Made by a program: the position numbers and the translations under genes
In this document: positions 54,298 through 64,000 of the stretch, in pieces
Numbering within the stretch: position 1 is the stretch's first letter
How the letters are laid out: the number at the start of each line of letters is the position of its first letter
Origin: Scilla litardierei
Taxonomy: Eukaryota > Streptophyta > Magnoliopsida > Asparagales > Asparagaceae
Direction: 5' to 3'
NCBI GenBank assembly: GCA_030789695.1
Contig: JAULAV010002387.1
Location: 42,797 to 106,796 of the forward strand
DNA length: 64,000 nt
Notes under the pieces: model-generated
Database searches by the model: none
What the model saw: the letters and a program-made list of their open reading frames with translations, nothing else
What the model was told of the DNA's origin: nothing

Positions 54298-55293
54298 TTC
54301 TCCCCCTTTTTGGTGATGACAAACCAACATAAATAATAATCAAAAATAATAATTCAAATGTAAAATACTTACTCCCCCTGCATTGATGACACGTTAATTC
54401 CCAAATGAATATATATGAATTGCATCAATCAGACGAGTAAGATATATAATGAGAATTGATTTTTGAAATATCGGATTTTGAAAATCCTTATATGTATCTT
54501 AACTCCCCCTGAATCTAACATATCAAACTAGATTCTTGGAAATTGAGTTAAATTTTTCATTTGCACTATTTATTATCATTATCTCTCCCCCTTTGGCATT
54601 ATCCCAAAAATGGGGGGCATACAACGACAACAATTAGGAAATGTAAAATCCAACATCAGGAGTCGTAGACAATGATGATGGAGCTAATTGACACCAAAAG
54701 AAAAACGATTAAATCAATTCAAAGTGTGCCAATTGTCCATTATCACAAAGTGAAAATCAAAATCATCAAAAAATACCAAATAATTATTCATTAATTGAAT
54801 AAAGAAACATACTCTTCAATATTCAATATACTTGGTTAATTTTGTGCATGAAAAACAATTCTATACAATTATAGAATTTAAATCTATTTAACCAAGTTTT
54901 TATGCGTCGAGCGACGAAATCTCATTTCAAATACATTCAACGAATATTAAAATTTGCACGACGAATAAAAGACAAAGTGAATGACAATGAACATATATAT
55001 ATGCAGAGACAACATGAGTATATCCAAAAAGATATCACATCGAATATATGAGATACATCATATCAAGCGCTACATATCAACAAAAAGAAATACATCAACA
55101 TCATCGATACAATATACCCATCAAAATGAAATACACCATCATCATCATCATTCTCATCAAAATAAATACAGCAGCAGCGACGACATCCAAAATACATCAA
55201 AAACATAATAACCCTCATACCCTATCCTAACCCATAATACTCTCGCTAAGATATATCATCCAAGGCGTATATGGAGAGTCCTCGGGACAACGA
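54298..55293 (-). other. Sirevirus copy 2 3' untranslated region with polypurine tracts
   Basis: CTCCCCCT words on the plus strand at about 54300, 54371, 54502 and 54588 are the polypurine tracts of the minus-strand element. The rest is AT-rich with ATCATCATC repeats near 55140. Confidence 0.85.
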
Positions 55294-56942
55294 TCACGAG
55301 GAGGAGGCAGGATCTGCAGCGTCCGTGGGTCCAGTCGACGGAGTGGACTCAGGCTCTGCAGGGAGAAGAGGCGTCTCAACAGATGGAATCGTCGGGGCAG
55401 GAGTCGAGATCTCAGGAACAGGCTCTATAGCAGCAAGGGTCTCGACAGCAGAAGTGTCAACTGGAATAGCAGCAGGCTCAGCAACAGGGTCAACAGCAGG
55501 CTCTGAAGACTGAAGTGCTGAAGCAGAAGGCTCTGGAGCACCGGAAGAGGTGCCAACTCCAGGAGCAGAAGAGGAAACACCAGCAGCAGCAGCAGTGGCC
55601 TCATCGCCACGGGCAAAAGAAGTGACAAGCTCGTCAAGCTCCTCATCGTCCATCTCCTCGGCCTCAGACACCGAAGGAGGAAGCTCAATCCCCATCATAC
55701 GAGCCATACGACATACGACCTCCTCAGTACGAGCCAAACGGGAGTCGTGCTGACGAAGTAGACGTACGACATCGTCCAAAGTAGCAGGGGAAGAGGAGGC
55801 TGCAGCGGCTGACGGAGTAGACTGAGAAGCAGATGCGGTAGACCTCTGCACGTGACGAAGTGCCGCTAAAGATTTCTTCACGGCCGTCGCGTTCAGAGGC
55901 GTACCCAAAGGACGCTCATCGTCAGGAGGGAGAGGAACGCGAAAATGACGGAATACGAGTGTCAATAAGCAGGGGTATGGAATGTGCGCAGACTTATTGG
56001 TCTTGCGTATACACTCGAAAGAATCCATCTTATCGAGTATCACGCGAGCCCAATTTATCTCGCACCCCAAGAAAAGAGCGTATATGAGCTTCAAAAACGG
56101 TTGAGAGGGAAGTGAAGAGGATCCATATTTCGGAAGAAGACATGATTTCAAAATCAGGTTAAGAACCCACGCATTCGGCTTAAAGGATTTCGAAGGAACA
56201 CCAATGAATGCTGAGGGGATAACCTGGAAAATATCTGCAAGAATAGACTGATCCAAGGAAGAAATGTCGTCTACAGAAATGTCCGAGGGGAGGAGACCAC
56301 ACGATGCACAACCAAGGATCTCCCCCAAGATTTCTGCCGTGAGAACTATAGGAGTTCCCAAGACAGTCGTCTCAATGGAGTGGCTGGCGTCGTACTGGCC
56401 TCGAATACGGTTGGCATAGAACAATTTCACGAGGCGAGGGTACGGTTTGGGATTGGCCTTGGGGTCGAATCGGAGATAATCTAGAAGGCCACTATAAGAC
56501 AGAAGATCAGCAAGGCCGAGGAAATCAGAGAACTGAACGTAATGCTCTAACAACAGTGGACAGTGTTCTATACGGTTGTACGCGGCGAGACACTGAGGGT
56601 CATCGCGGCACAACGATATGTCTACACCACCAACTGGCATAGGAGCTTTACCCTTGGCCTTACGGGTCTTCGGAGGTGGGGTAGGTTCCCTAGTAGGCTC
56701 ATCCTCAGGGATAAAATCAGTATCGGAATCGGAATCGGGAGGAGTAGCCGGAGTATGAAGAATAGGCTTTTTGGTCTTGGATTTGCGGGGCTTGACGGTG
56801 GCAGTCCTAGGCTTCTTAAGAGGAGGCGACGAAGGAGAGGCTTGGCACGACGCTTAGGCTTCGGGGGATTCCTAGGGTCGGAAGGCCCTACGGTCATAGG
56901 AGAGGCCCCGGAAGAGGTGATCGGAATACGAGTCTTAGCCAT
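55294..56942 (-). pseudogene. Sirevirus third ORF of copy 2, frameshifted
   Basis: The start at 56942 (MAKTRIPITSSGASPMTV) matches copy 1. About 90 bases in, a 10-bp loss relative to copy 1 at a CCAAG direct repeat (near 56851) shifts the frame. The correct frame resumes as the long open part ending at 55294 (448 codons from an internal methionine, MPVGGVDISLCRDD). The conserved core, acidic patch and Ser/Ala/Pro tail are nearly identical to copy 1. The basic N-terminal region is read in the wrong frame, so this copy would lose the nuclear-localisation-like clusters unless translation began at the internal methionine. Confidence 0.9.
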
Positions 56943-57248
56943 AGTTCTAAGAGCACAAGCAATCGAAGATTAGGTCACTAACAACCTAGAGATCACAAGC
57001 AAACAACCCTAGAGATCAAGAAAATTCGAAAATCACAAGCCCTAGGTTAGAAATTGAAACCCTAGGACCTAGAGCTTGAAATCAAGGAGAGACAACCCTA
57101 GAATAGGAAATCGACCTAGGAGAGGGAGGGAGATACCTAGGAGGTGGAGTCGACGGCGGCGGACGGCGGCGATCGACGGAGAAACGTCCGGAAGACGAAG
57201 GGTTTCGAGTTGAGGGTTTTGGGTTTTCGGGCTGGAGCAAGTGAGAAG

Positions 57249-57631
57249 ACCGACTAAATGAGAATTTAGTCGGACGAGATCGAGTATAAGTCGGTCGGGA
57301 TGCGAAAAGACACAGCTGCCCTAACACACTTAGTCGGTCACAGTTCAAGTACTGACCGACTAGATTACGATCTAGTCGGTCGGTCAATGAGCTTGAACCG
57401 ACTAAGTCGAAACAGTAGCTCAGATGAATTTCTAGGGCAAGAATTAGTCGGTCGCAGTATATTCACTGACCGACTAGTTTTCAATCTAGTCGGTCGGAAA
57501 GTATACTATGACCGACTAACGATAGAAAAAGATAGGAGATGGATATTTGCATGAGCTAGTCGGTCTGAGTTCATTTGCTGACCGACTAGATGAGCATCTA
57601 GTCGGTTGACAAGTGAACTGAAACCGACTAG
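57249..57631 (-). repeat. 76-bp palindromic units upstream of the third ORF (copy 2)
   Basis: Full units at 57330-57405, 57444-57519 and 57556-57631 (steps 114 and 112) and a degenerate one at 57249-57299. This is the same arrangement as 33324-33708 in copy 1. Confidence 0.93.
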
Positions 57632-57876
57632 AAGAGTCCAAAAGTAGAAATTTGATTTCTCTTCACAAACCACTTGGATGATACATCCAAACTCACTTAT
57701 TAGTCATCTAAATTACCCCATAAAACGTCGAAATCTTAAATACGACATTGAAATACGAATTCGAGCAATAAATTCAAATAATTCACATAAAATTCCCAAA
57801 AATTCAATTAATCTAGCATGAATGAAATATCGCGAAATATAGTAGCATGCAAGATGATTGAATTAAAATATGAATC

Positions 57877-60800
57877 CTATATCTCGGATTCACCCATAAT
57901 CCCCAATTCTCGACGCAACCGCACAAAGGAGTCCTCATTTAGGGGTTTCGTGAAAATATCGGCGATTTGCTTTTGGGTTTCAACGTACACTAATATGATG
58001 TCCTTTTTAGCAACATGATCATCTAAGAAATGGTGTCGGACATCTATGTGTTTCGATCGGGAATGGTGCACCGGATTCTTTGAAAGACAGATAGCACTTT
58101 GGTTATCCACCATGATAGGGCTAGTATCACAATGAATACCAAAATCCTTCAATGTGTGTCTCATCCAAAGAACCTGGGCACAAGCGGCACCGGCGGCAAT
58201 ATATTCCGCCTCGGTGGTTGAAAGTGAAACCGAATTTTGCTTCTTGGAAAACCAAGAGACAAGAGAATTTCCTAGAAAATGGCAAGTGCCACTAGTACTT
58301 TTCCTGTCGGATTTGCATCCCGCATAATCAGCGTCACTGTATGAGACTAACTCATACGTGCTAGATCTCGGATATAGTAATCCAAAATCTAAAGTGTAAC
58401 TTAGATAGCGAAAAATACGTTTTACCGCTACTAAGTGAGAATCCTTAGGTTGAGACTGATAACGAGCACATATACATACGGCAAACATAATATCGGGCCT
58501 ACTTGCGGTAAGATAAAGCAAACTACCTATCATACCTCGATATAGACGAATGTCTACATCCTTACCGCCCGTATCCTTGTCAAGATGCGTAGTCGTGCTC
58601 ATCGGAGTCTTTTTCCCGGAGGCATTCTCCATTCCAAATCGCTTTAGCAACTCCACCGTGTACTTCGTTTGGTGGATGAAGATTGCATCGTTCATTTGGC
58701 GAATTTGGAGACCTAAGAAATATTTGAGTTCGCCCATGTGGCTCATCTCAAATTGTTCCTTCATAACATTAGAAAACTCTTCGCAAAGAGTGAAGTTAGT
58801 AGCACCGAAAATGATATCATCAACATAAATTTGAACTAATAAAATATCATTGTTCGCATGCTTAATAAAAAGTGTTGAATCGGCTTCGCCCATTTTAAAA
58901 TTCAAATCCAAAAGAAAATTCTTTAGGCGATCATACCAAGCTCGAGGAGCTTGTCTCAAACCATAAAGAGCTTTCTTTAGTTTAAAAACGTGATTTGGAA
59001 ATTTGTCATTTATGAAGCCCGGAGGTTGAGAAACGTAAACTTCCTCAACGACATCTCCGTTTAAAAATGCACTTTTAACATTCATTTGAAATAATTTAAA
59101 ATTCTTATGGCATGCAAAAGACAAAAGTAATCTAATTGATTCTAATCTAGCTACCGGAGCAAAAGATTCTTCGAAATCGATACCTTCCTCTTGACGATAG
59201 CCTTGAGCTACTAACCGAGCTTTGTTCCGGACGACGACTTGGTTTTCGTCGGTCTTGTTCTTGAAGATCCACTTTGTCCCTATGACGGTGTGGTTCTTCG
59301 ATGGCAATGGAACAAGCTCCCAAACTTCATTCCTCTCGAATTGAATGAGCTCCTCCTCCATGGCTAAGATCCAAGCGCTATCTTCACATGCTTCATTAAT
59401 ATTCTTTGGCTCTATCGATGAGGCAAAGGCACAATTTGCGAAGTGGTGAACTTGCGATCTCGTCTTGACACTATCATAGATATCGCCAATGACTTGCTCA
59501 TGGGGATGGTCACGAACCGAATGAAGCCGTTTGGGAATACCTTGATCACTTGGAACATTCTCAACAACTTCATTAGTTGGGTTAGTCTCAATAGAATCAA
59601 TAGAATCATTAGACTTAGAATTTTCAAACGAATCACATAAAACATCCATAGAATCATTATCATTTGAAATTCTAGTTGGAAAAAATCCTTCATTAAATGA
59701 GACATGAAGCGACTCCTCGATCGTTGAGGTTCGTTTGTTGAATATCCGGTAGGCTTTGCTACGCGTAGAGTATCCAACAAAGATTCCCTCATCGGATCTT
59801 GGATCGAATTTGTCCAAACTACCATATGTGTTCTTAATAAAACATTTTGAACCGAAAACACAAAAATGTTTAACTTGAGGCAACCTACCAAACAACAATT
59901 CATAACACGTTTGTTTAGTGCCGGGCCTCAAAAGTATTCTATTAAACACATAGCAAGCGGTGTGTACCGCTTCCGCCCAAAATTGATGGCCAAGTTGGCT
60001 ATCATCAAGCATAGTTCGAGCACACTCCACTAGCGTCCTATTCTTTCTCTCAACTACACCATTTTGAGGCGGTGCACGAGGGAAAGAGAAGGTGTGAGTA
60101 ATACCAACTTCATCACAAAATGTCTCAAAAGACTCATTCTCAAATTCACCTCCATGATCACTACGAATAGTGACAATGGTGGTTCCTAAGAGATTTTGTA
60201 CTTTCTTAACAAAAATTGTGAAGTTTTCAAAAGCTTCATTTTTATTGCACAATGAAAATACCCAAGTAAATCTTGAATAGTCATCTACGATGACAAGTCC
60301 ATACCTTGCATTTCCTAAGGAAGCTACTCTAGTTGGCCCAAATAAATCTAGATGTAATAGCTCTAGTGGCCTTTTAGTAGAGATGCTTTTCTTAGGTTTA
60401 AATGAAGATTTAGGAAGCTTGCCGCGTTGACAACAATCACAAAAACTTTTCTTTTCAAAAACTAGCTTCGGAAAACCTTTAATAGAATTCAATTTTGAAA
60501 GCTTATATAGTGTTCCAAAGTTCACATGTCCAAAGCGTCGATGCCATAAGTGTTGTTCACTTGTGTTGGCAACGAGACATTGTTCATATGACTTAGGAAG
60601 ATCCAAAATATAAATGTCTTTACGACGAGTTCCGGAAAATAATAATTTTTCATTATCCTTTCTTAAAATATGACACAATCCTTTCGCAAAGCTAACTTTG
60701 TAACCTTTGTCACAAAGTTGGCTTATTGAAATAAGATTATGATTTAAACCACTAACAAGATAAACATCACTAATTAATGGTTTAGAGGGGTTACCGACTT

Positions 60801-61008
60801 TACCAACACCTATGATGGTTCCGCTCTCGTTGCCTCCAAATACGACGCGGTTTCCATTCGCAATGGGAACCACTCCGGAGAGCAATCGAGCGTCACCCGT
60901 CATGTGTTTTGAACACCCGCTATCGAGTATCCAATTCCCTTTGGAGCTAAATTTAAATTTGTTGCTCCTTTCCTTTTTCTTTTCCTTGAGTACCTAAAGA
61001 TAGAAACT
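57877..61008 (-). CDS. pol: Sirevirus Pol polyprotein
   Basis: Open from just after a TGA at 61011-61009. The protease motif [13 protein letters not shown] lies at about 60945-60900. Counted from the methionine at 60903, there is a pre-integrase motif (HLWHRRFGH, near 118), integrase D186 (LHLDLFGP), D249 (IRSDHGGEF) and E285 (NGVVERKNR) with D-35-E spacing. Reverse transcriptase has IYVDDIIFG, and RNase H has [10 protein letters not shown] and DNQSAICLS. It ends at TAG 57877-57879, [10 protein letters not shown]. All catalytic residues are present and there are no internal stops, so enzymatically it could be active. It is not in frame with gag, so its expression needs a frameshift or another device, or this copy has an indel. 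Domain order (integrase before reverse transcriptase) is copia-type. Confidence 0.93.
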
Positions 61009-61046
61009 TTCATATCATGGTACCCAAGGTCATTGGGTCCAAGGGA

Positions 61047-63290
61047 TTAGACCTTTGGAAGCCAAGTCCAAGTGGACTTAGACTTCCCCACATAATTCTT
61101 ACTATGTACAACATCCGAAAAATAAGCATTCATGTACATTTGTTTTTCGTCCATGCTTGTGTCCGTTGGGCTCCAAATAGTAAATATTTTGGGAGCCATC
61201 ATCCTATTGGGTGCATGCATGCGACGTTGATTTCTACGTGATGCATGTTGTGGATAGGCATATGGGACATGATGGAATGGTGCACGACGAGAATTATTCA
61301 TATGATGCGGTGGGTGAACATATGCATGTGTGGGAACACGTGCGTGAGGGTGTCTCACATGGTGTGCACGTGCCCGAGAATGTGTTGCATAAAAATCATC
61401 ATATGTGTGAGAAGGTGGAGTAGGACGTGTGTTCCTACGTGGCATGTTATTGGTGTACATGTAGGCATGCCCCTTCTTTGGAGGTCCACCCAAGGTGGGT
61501 TTCTTTCCAAAAGAGGGCGTGGACGAGGTGGAAGCACCATTGGTAGATGAACTACCAATAGAGTGTTTGCTACCACTCGTAGAGTCACCGGAAGTTGGCC
61601 TAACAAAAGTAGTGGCCTCTTTGGATGGACATCCCGTCGTATACCCCAAACCAATGTGGTGATTGGCCGGAAGTAAGTCACTTAGGATTTTATCCAAATG
61701 GTCCTTACCTTTGTTGAATTTGTTAATTCGGCCCAATGTGTTATCATATTTCTCTTTGAGAGAACGCAAAGAAGTATCCAAAGTGGATATTTGCGAATTG
61801 AGCACATAAACACGAGATTTAAGATTCTCGTTCTCAATACTCAAAGTCGAGTTTTGAGAAGTTAAATCCGCTATCTCATGTTCTTCCGCATCCTCGATGC
61901 TAACATGTTCAAGTTTAGATTTGAGATTAACAATCTCATTTCTTAACTCTTCAACAACGGTGTCGTTGTTGGTGATGATAGTCTTAGGCGATGTTTGAAT
62001 GCTAGCTAGGTCATCTTTTACCTTAGTATATCTATTTACTAACTTAGTGTATTTTGACCAAAGTTGAGAGTTAGCATTTCTAAGATCATCCATCGTTACC
62101 TCATTGCTTTCGTCATTACTATCATCGGAAGAGGAGGATCCTTGATCGTTCTCCTCTCTTGCCATGAAGCACATATGTGCTTGCTCCACTTTCTCATCAT
62201 CCGACTCTCCGCTTGAGGAATCCTCGGAGTCGGTGAATGTTGCTCCGACAAGTCCTTTCTTGTACCCCTTTTTGTATTTCTTGGACTTATCGAATTTTGG
62301 CGCCTTCCACTTCTCCTTGTGCTTATTGAGGGGACACTCCGCTTTCATGTGTCCCGGCTTATTACACTTGAAACACAAAGGAGAGGAAGAGGCGTTAGTA
62401 GAACCAAATTTAGCTTTGTTCTTGAAGTTACCTTTTCGGAAGAAACGGTTGAACTTCTTGGCCATGAGTGCCATGGACTCCAAGTCTAACTCATTTTCCG
62501 AGTCTTCATCATCGGAAGATGTGGATGAAGCCGCCTTGAATGCAATCGCCTTTTTCTTAGGCGCATCTAGGTTCAAATATGACTTCATCTTTTCTTGTAG
62601 CTTCACCTTGCTATCTTTGCGTACCTCGTATGACATCAAAGTACCCATTAGTTGAACTACGGTATATTTGTTCATGTCATTACCTTCCTCGATGGCGAAG
62701 GTACGTTTTTCCCAAGAAGAGGGAAGTCCTTCAATAAGCTTTAAGCACTTCTCCTTTTGAGTGTAGATCTTGCCGAGGGCCTCTAACTCGTTTATTATGT
62801 CAACGAAGCGAGCGTAATATTCTTTCATCTTCTCGCCCTGTTGCATATGAAACATTTCGTAATCTTTGGTTACGACTACGAGTTTAGAGTCTCTTACCCG
62901 ACTCGTCCCTTCATGTAGTATGAGGAGAGAGTTCCAAATTTGATATGCACTCTTACATGTGCATATCTTATTGAAGTCCTCGGGCTCCAATGCGCATTGC
63001 AAGGCGTTCATTGCCTTGGCATTGCTTACCTCCGCGGCGACCTCCGCGGTAGTCCATTTCTCAAAATCTTCTTCTTCGGGCTCGATGTACTCCTTCATTG
63101 TAGTCCTCCATAAAGATGCACTCCGGAGGAAAGTCTCCATCCGGCACTTCCAGTACCCGTAGTTGGTACCGTTGAAGAATGGAGGCCTCGTAGAGGAATG
63201 TCCTTCCATCACCGATGACGCTCCTTCACGGTTCCTGAAGGTGTCATAGTTGGAGGGTGGAGGCACGGTCTTGTTGTCGTTGGCAGACAT
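61047..63290 (-). CDS. gag: Sirevirus Gag
   Basis: 747 residues, intact. The start at 63290 (MSANDNKTVPPPSNYD) lies 14 bp after the primer site. A gag domain of the UBN2/DUF4219 type covers about 35-230 (FFNGTNYGYWKCRMETFL, AYQIWNSLLILHEGT, FHMQQGEKMKEYYARF, LIEGLPSSWE). A zinc knuckle CFKCNKPGHMKAEC sits near 330, and Lys- and Ser/Asp-rich linkers follow. A long coiled-coil-like region spans about 430-570 (ELRNEIVNLKSKLEHVSIED, SQISTLDTSLRSLKEKYD). The C-terminus is rich in His, Arg and Pro and ends WTWLPKV. Such a large gag with a central coiled coil is typical of Sireviruses. It forms particles and binds RNA. Confidence 0.93.
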   Translation of the reverse strand: MSANDNKTVPPPSNYDTFRNREGASSVMEGHSSTRPPFFNGTNYGYWKCRMETFLRSASLWRTTMKEYIEPEEEDFEKWTTAEVAAEVSNAKAMNALQCALEPEDFNKICTCKSAYQIWNSLLILHEGTSRVRDSKLVVVTKDYEMFHMQQGEKMKEYYARFVDIINELEALGKIYTQKEKCLKLIEGLPSSWEKRTFAIEEGNDMNKYTVVQLMGTLMSYEVRKDSKVKLQEKMKSYLNLDAPKKKAIAFKAASSTSSDDEDSENELDLESMALMAKKFNRFFRKGNFKNKAKFGSTNASSSPLCFKCNKPGHMKAECPLNKHKEKWKAPKFDKSKKYKKGYKKGLVGATFTDSEDSSSGESDDEKVEQAHMCFMAREENDQGSSSSDDSNDESNEVTMDDLRNANSQLWSKYTKLVNRYTKVKDDLASIQTSPKTIITNNDTVVEELRNEIVNLKSKLEHVSIEDAEEHEIADLTSQNSTLSIENENLKSRVYVLNSQISTLDTSLRSLKEKYDNTLGRINKFNKGKDHLDKILSDLLPANHHIGLGYTTGCPSKEATTFVRPTSGDSTSGSKHSIGSSSTNGASTSSTPSFGKKPTLGGPPKKGHAYMYTNNMPRRNTRPTPPSHTYDDFYATHSRARAHHVRHPHARVPTHAYVHPPHHMNNSRRAPFHHVPYAYPQHASRRNQRRMHAPNRMMAPKIFTIWSPTDTSMDEKQMYMNAYFSDVVHSKNYVGKSKSTWTWLPKV

Positions 63291-63303
63291 AGCTGTGTAT
63301 CTG

Positions 63304-63315
63304 GCTCTGATACCA
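63304..63315 (-). promoter_or_regulatory. Primer-binding site for initiator methionine tRNA
   Basis: TGGTATCAGAGC on the minus strand, two bases after the LTR end GGGCATTACA. It is the standard minus-strand primer site of plant copia elements. Confidence 0.95.
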
Positions 63316-63317
63316 AA

Positions 63318-64000
63318 TGTAATGCCCTACCAGCTACTGCACAAGTACTAGAGGGGGAGGGGGTGAATAGTACTTTAAAATAATAAGGAGTATAATTCCA
63401 AATTAAATTGCAATCAACTACCAAATCAATTTGCGGAAGCTTAAATTGAACGACGACAACGAAATTGACAATGCTAACAAACGATGTTAATGGGTTCGGA
63501 TCCACCCAAGTCTCCCCGACTTGTTCCCGGTGATCCTACGTCCCAACCACCCGGATCCCCTCCGGATACTTGAGTTAGAAACCCTAACTCAAGATTTCCA
63601 CTATGAATATCTTGTGAAAAACCTTCACAAGATCAAATCATACATGCAATGGCAAAGTGAATCCCACAACCCGGGATCACAAACTTCTCTCACAACCGAG
63701 AGAACCAATAAGCAATATAAAAGAGTTTATATGAAATAAACAAGCTTACCACAAAATCCTATACCTTGAGTTTTTCTTACCCAATAGGTGGAATGAAGGA
63801 TTTGAGGAAGATGAAGTTACCAAACCCTAGCACCAAGGAAATGAGCAGCAATGGGTGCCTATGGATGATTTGGAAACTTGAATCAAGCAATAGCTTGAAG
63901 AGTTCACCAAGAACAAGCTTCTCTCTAGATCTAGAAATGAGAGAGAATGGGTTTCTTGTGAGGAAGAGAGCTTTAGATTTGAGGGAGAATAGCTATCTCT
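63318..64000 (-). repeat. 5' LTR of Sirevirus copy 2, incomplete
   Basis: The R/U5 side of the LTR, nearly identical to 52548-53230. The upstream part with the palindromes lies beyond the window. Confidence 0.95.

Larger units (their letters stand above)
52548..64000 (-). mobile_element. Sirevirus-type Ty1/copia copy 2, right LTR cut by the window end
   Basis: Order on the minus strand: 5' LTR (from beyond 64000 to 63318), initiator-methionine tRNA primer site, gag, pol, palindromic units, third ORF, repeated polypurine tracts, 3' LTR (52548-54297). Both visible LTR parts are nearly identical, so the insertion is recent. It interrupts an older Sirevirus gag. Visible defects are a frameshift in the third ORF and the frame change between gag and pol. 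Confidence 0.95.

Noticed and set aside
60990..61049. Possible mini-intron (GTCTAA...TTTAG) joining Sirevirus gag to pol
   Set aside because: Only 59 nt, below the usual plant minimum, and joining the ends does not give the pol frame.

Overview
The window is plant nuclear DNA, most likely from a eudicot, and is almost entirely transposable-element sequence. The evidence is: long LTR retrotransposons with plant-type LTRs, a CACTA transposon carrying plant gene exons (mitochondrial CPN60, a ceramidase-family protein, Ran GTPase), a Helitron family with CTAG ends, and plant gene fragments (V-ATPase subunit c, metallothionein). I see no intact host gene, tRNA, rRNA or CRISPR array. The species cannot be named from sequence alone.

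Layout. 1-2330: a Helitron (389-2108, minus) inside a (TA)n tract between two LINE-like tails. 2331-16317: host-like or gene-fragment DNA (VHA-c and metallothionein pieces, several exon-like segments of unknown origin), interrupted by a compact Ty1/copia element (4452-11585) with near-identical 215/219-bp LTRs but three in-frame stops. 16318-46316: a four-level nest. The outer element is a plus-strand Ty3/gypsy-like element without coding capacity (LARD-like; LTRs 16318-18767 and 43871-46316). Inside it is a minus-strand Ty3/gypsy element with gag and a truncated pol (21952-43001, perfect 5-bp duplication GTATA). Inside that is a 5'-truncated Sirevirus-type Ty1/copia copy on the plus strand (24687-38335). 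Inside that is a 6-kb CACTA element with captured exons (27105-33152, duplication ATT). 46317-47509: short flank and two tandem Helitron pieces. 47511-52547: minus-strand remnants of other Sirevirus families. 52548-64000: a nearly complete minus-strand Sirevirus whose right LTR runs off the window.

How the parts relate. The gypsy-type LTRs, the Sirevirus LTR and the DNA upstream of the Sirevirus third ORF all carry arrays of one fixed-geometry 76-bp palindromic unit, with four AGTCGG/CCGACT half-sites in a 10-14-10-8-10-14-10 layout repeated about every 110-124 bp. In LTRs the array sits 43-55 bp upstream of the TATA box. This looks like a cis-regulatory module shared by unrelated superfamilies. 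The Sirevirus third ORF encodes a basic protein without obvious membrane segments and appears to have its own array and a gene-like 5' leader. The gypsy element has an 87-nt, frame-preserving, stop-containing putative intron exactly at the gag-pol junction. These are the observations I consider most worth pursuing.
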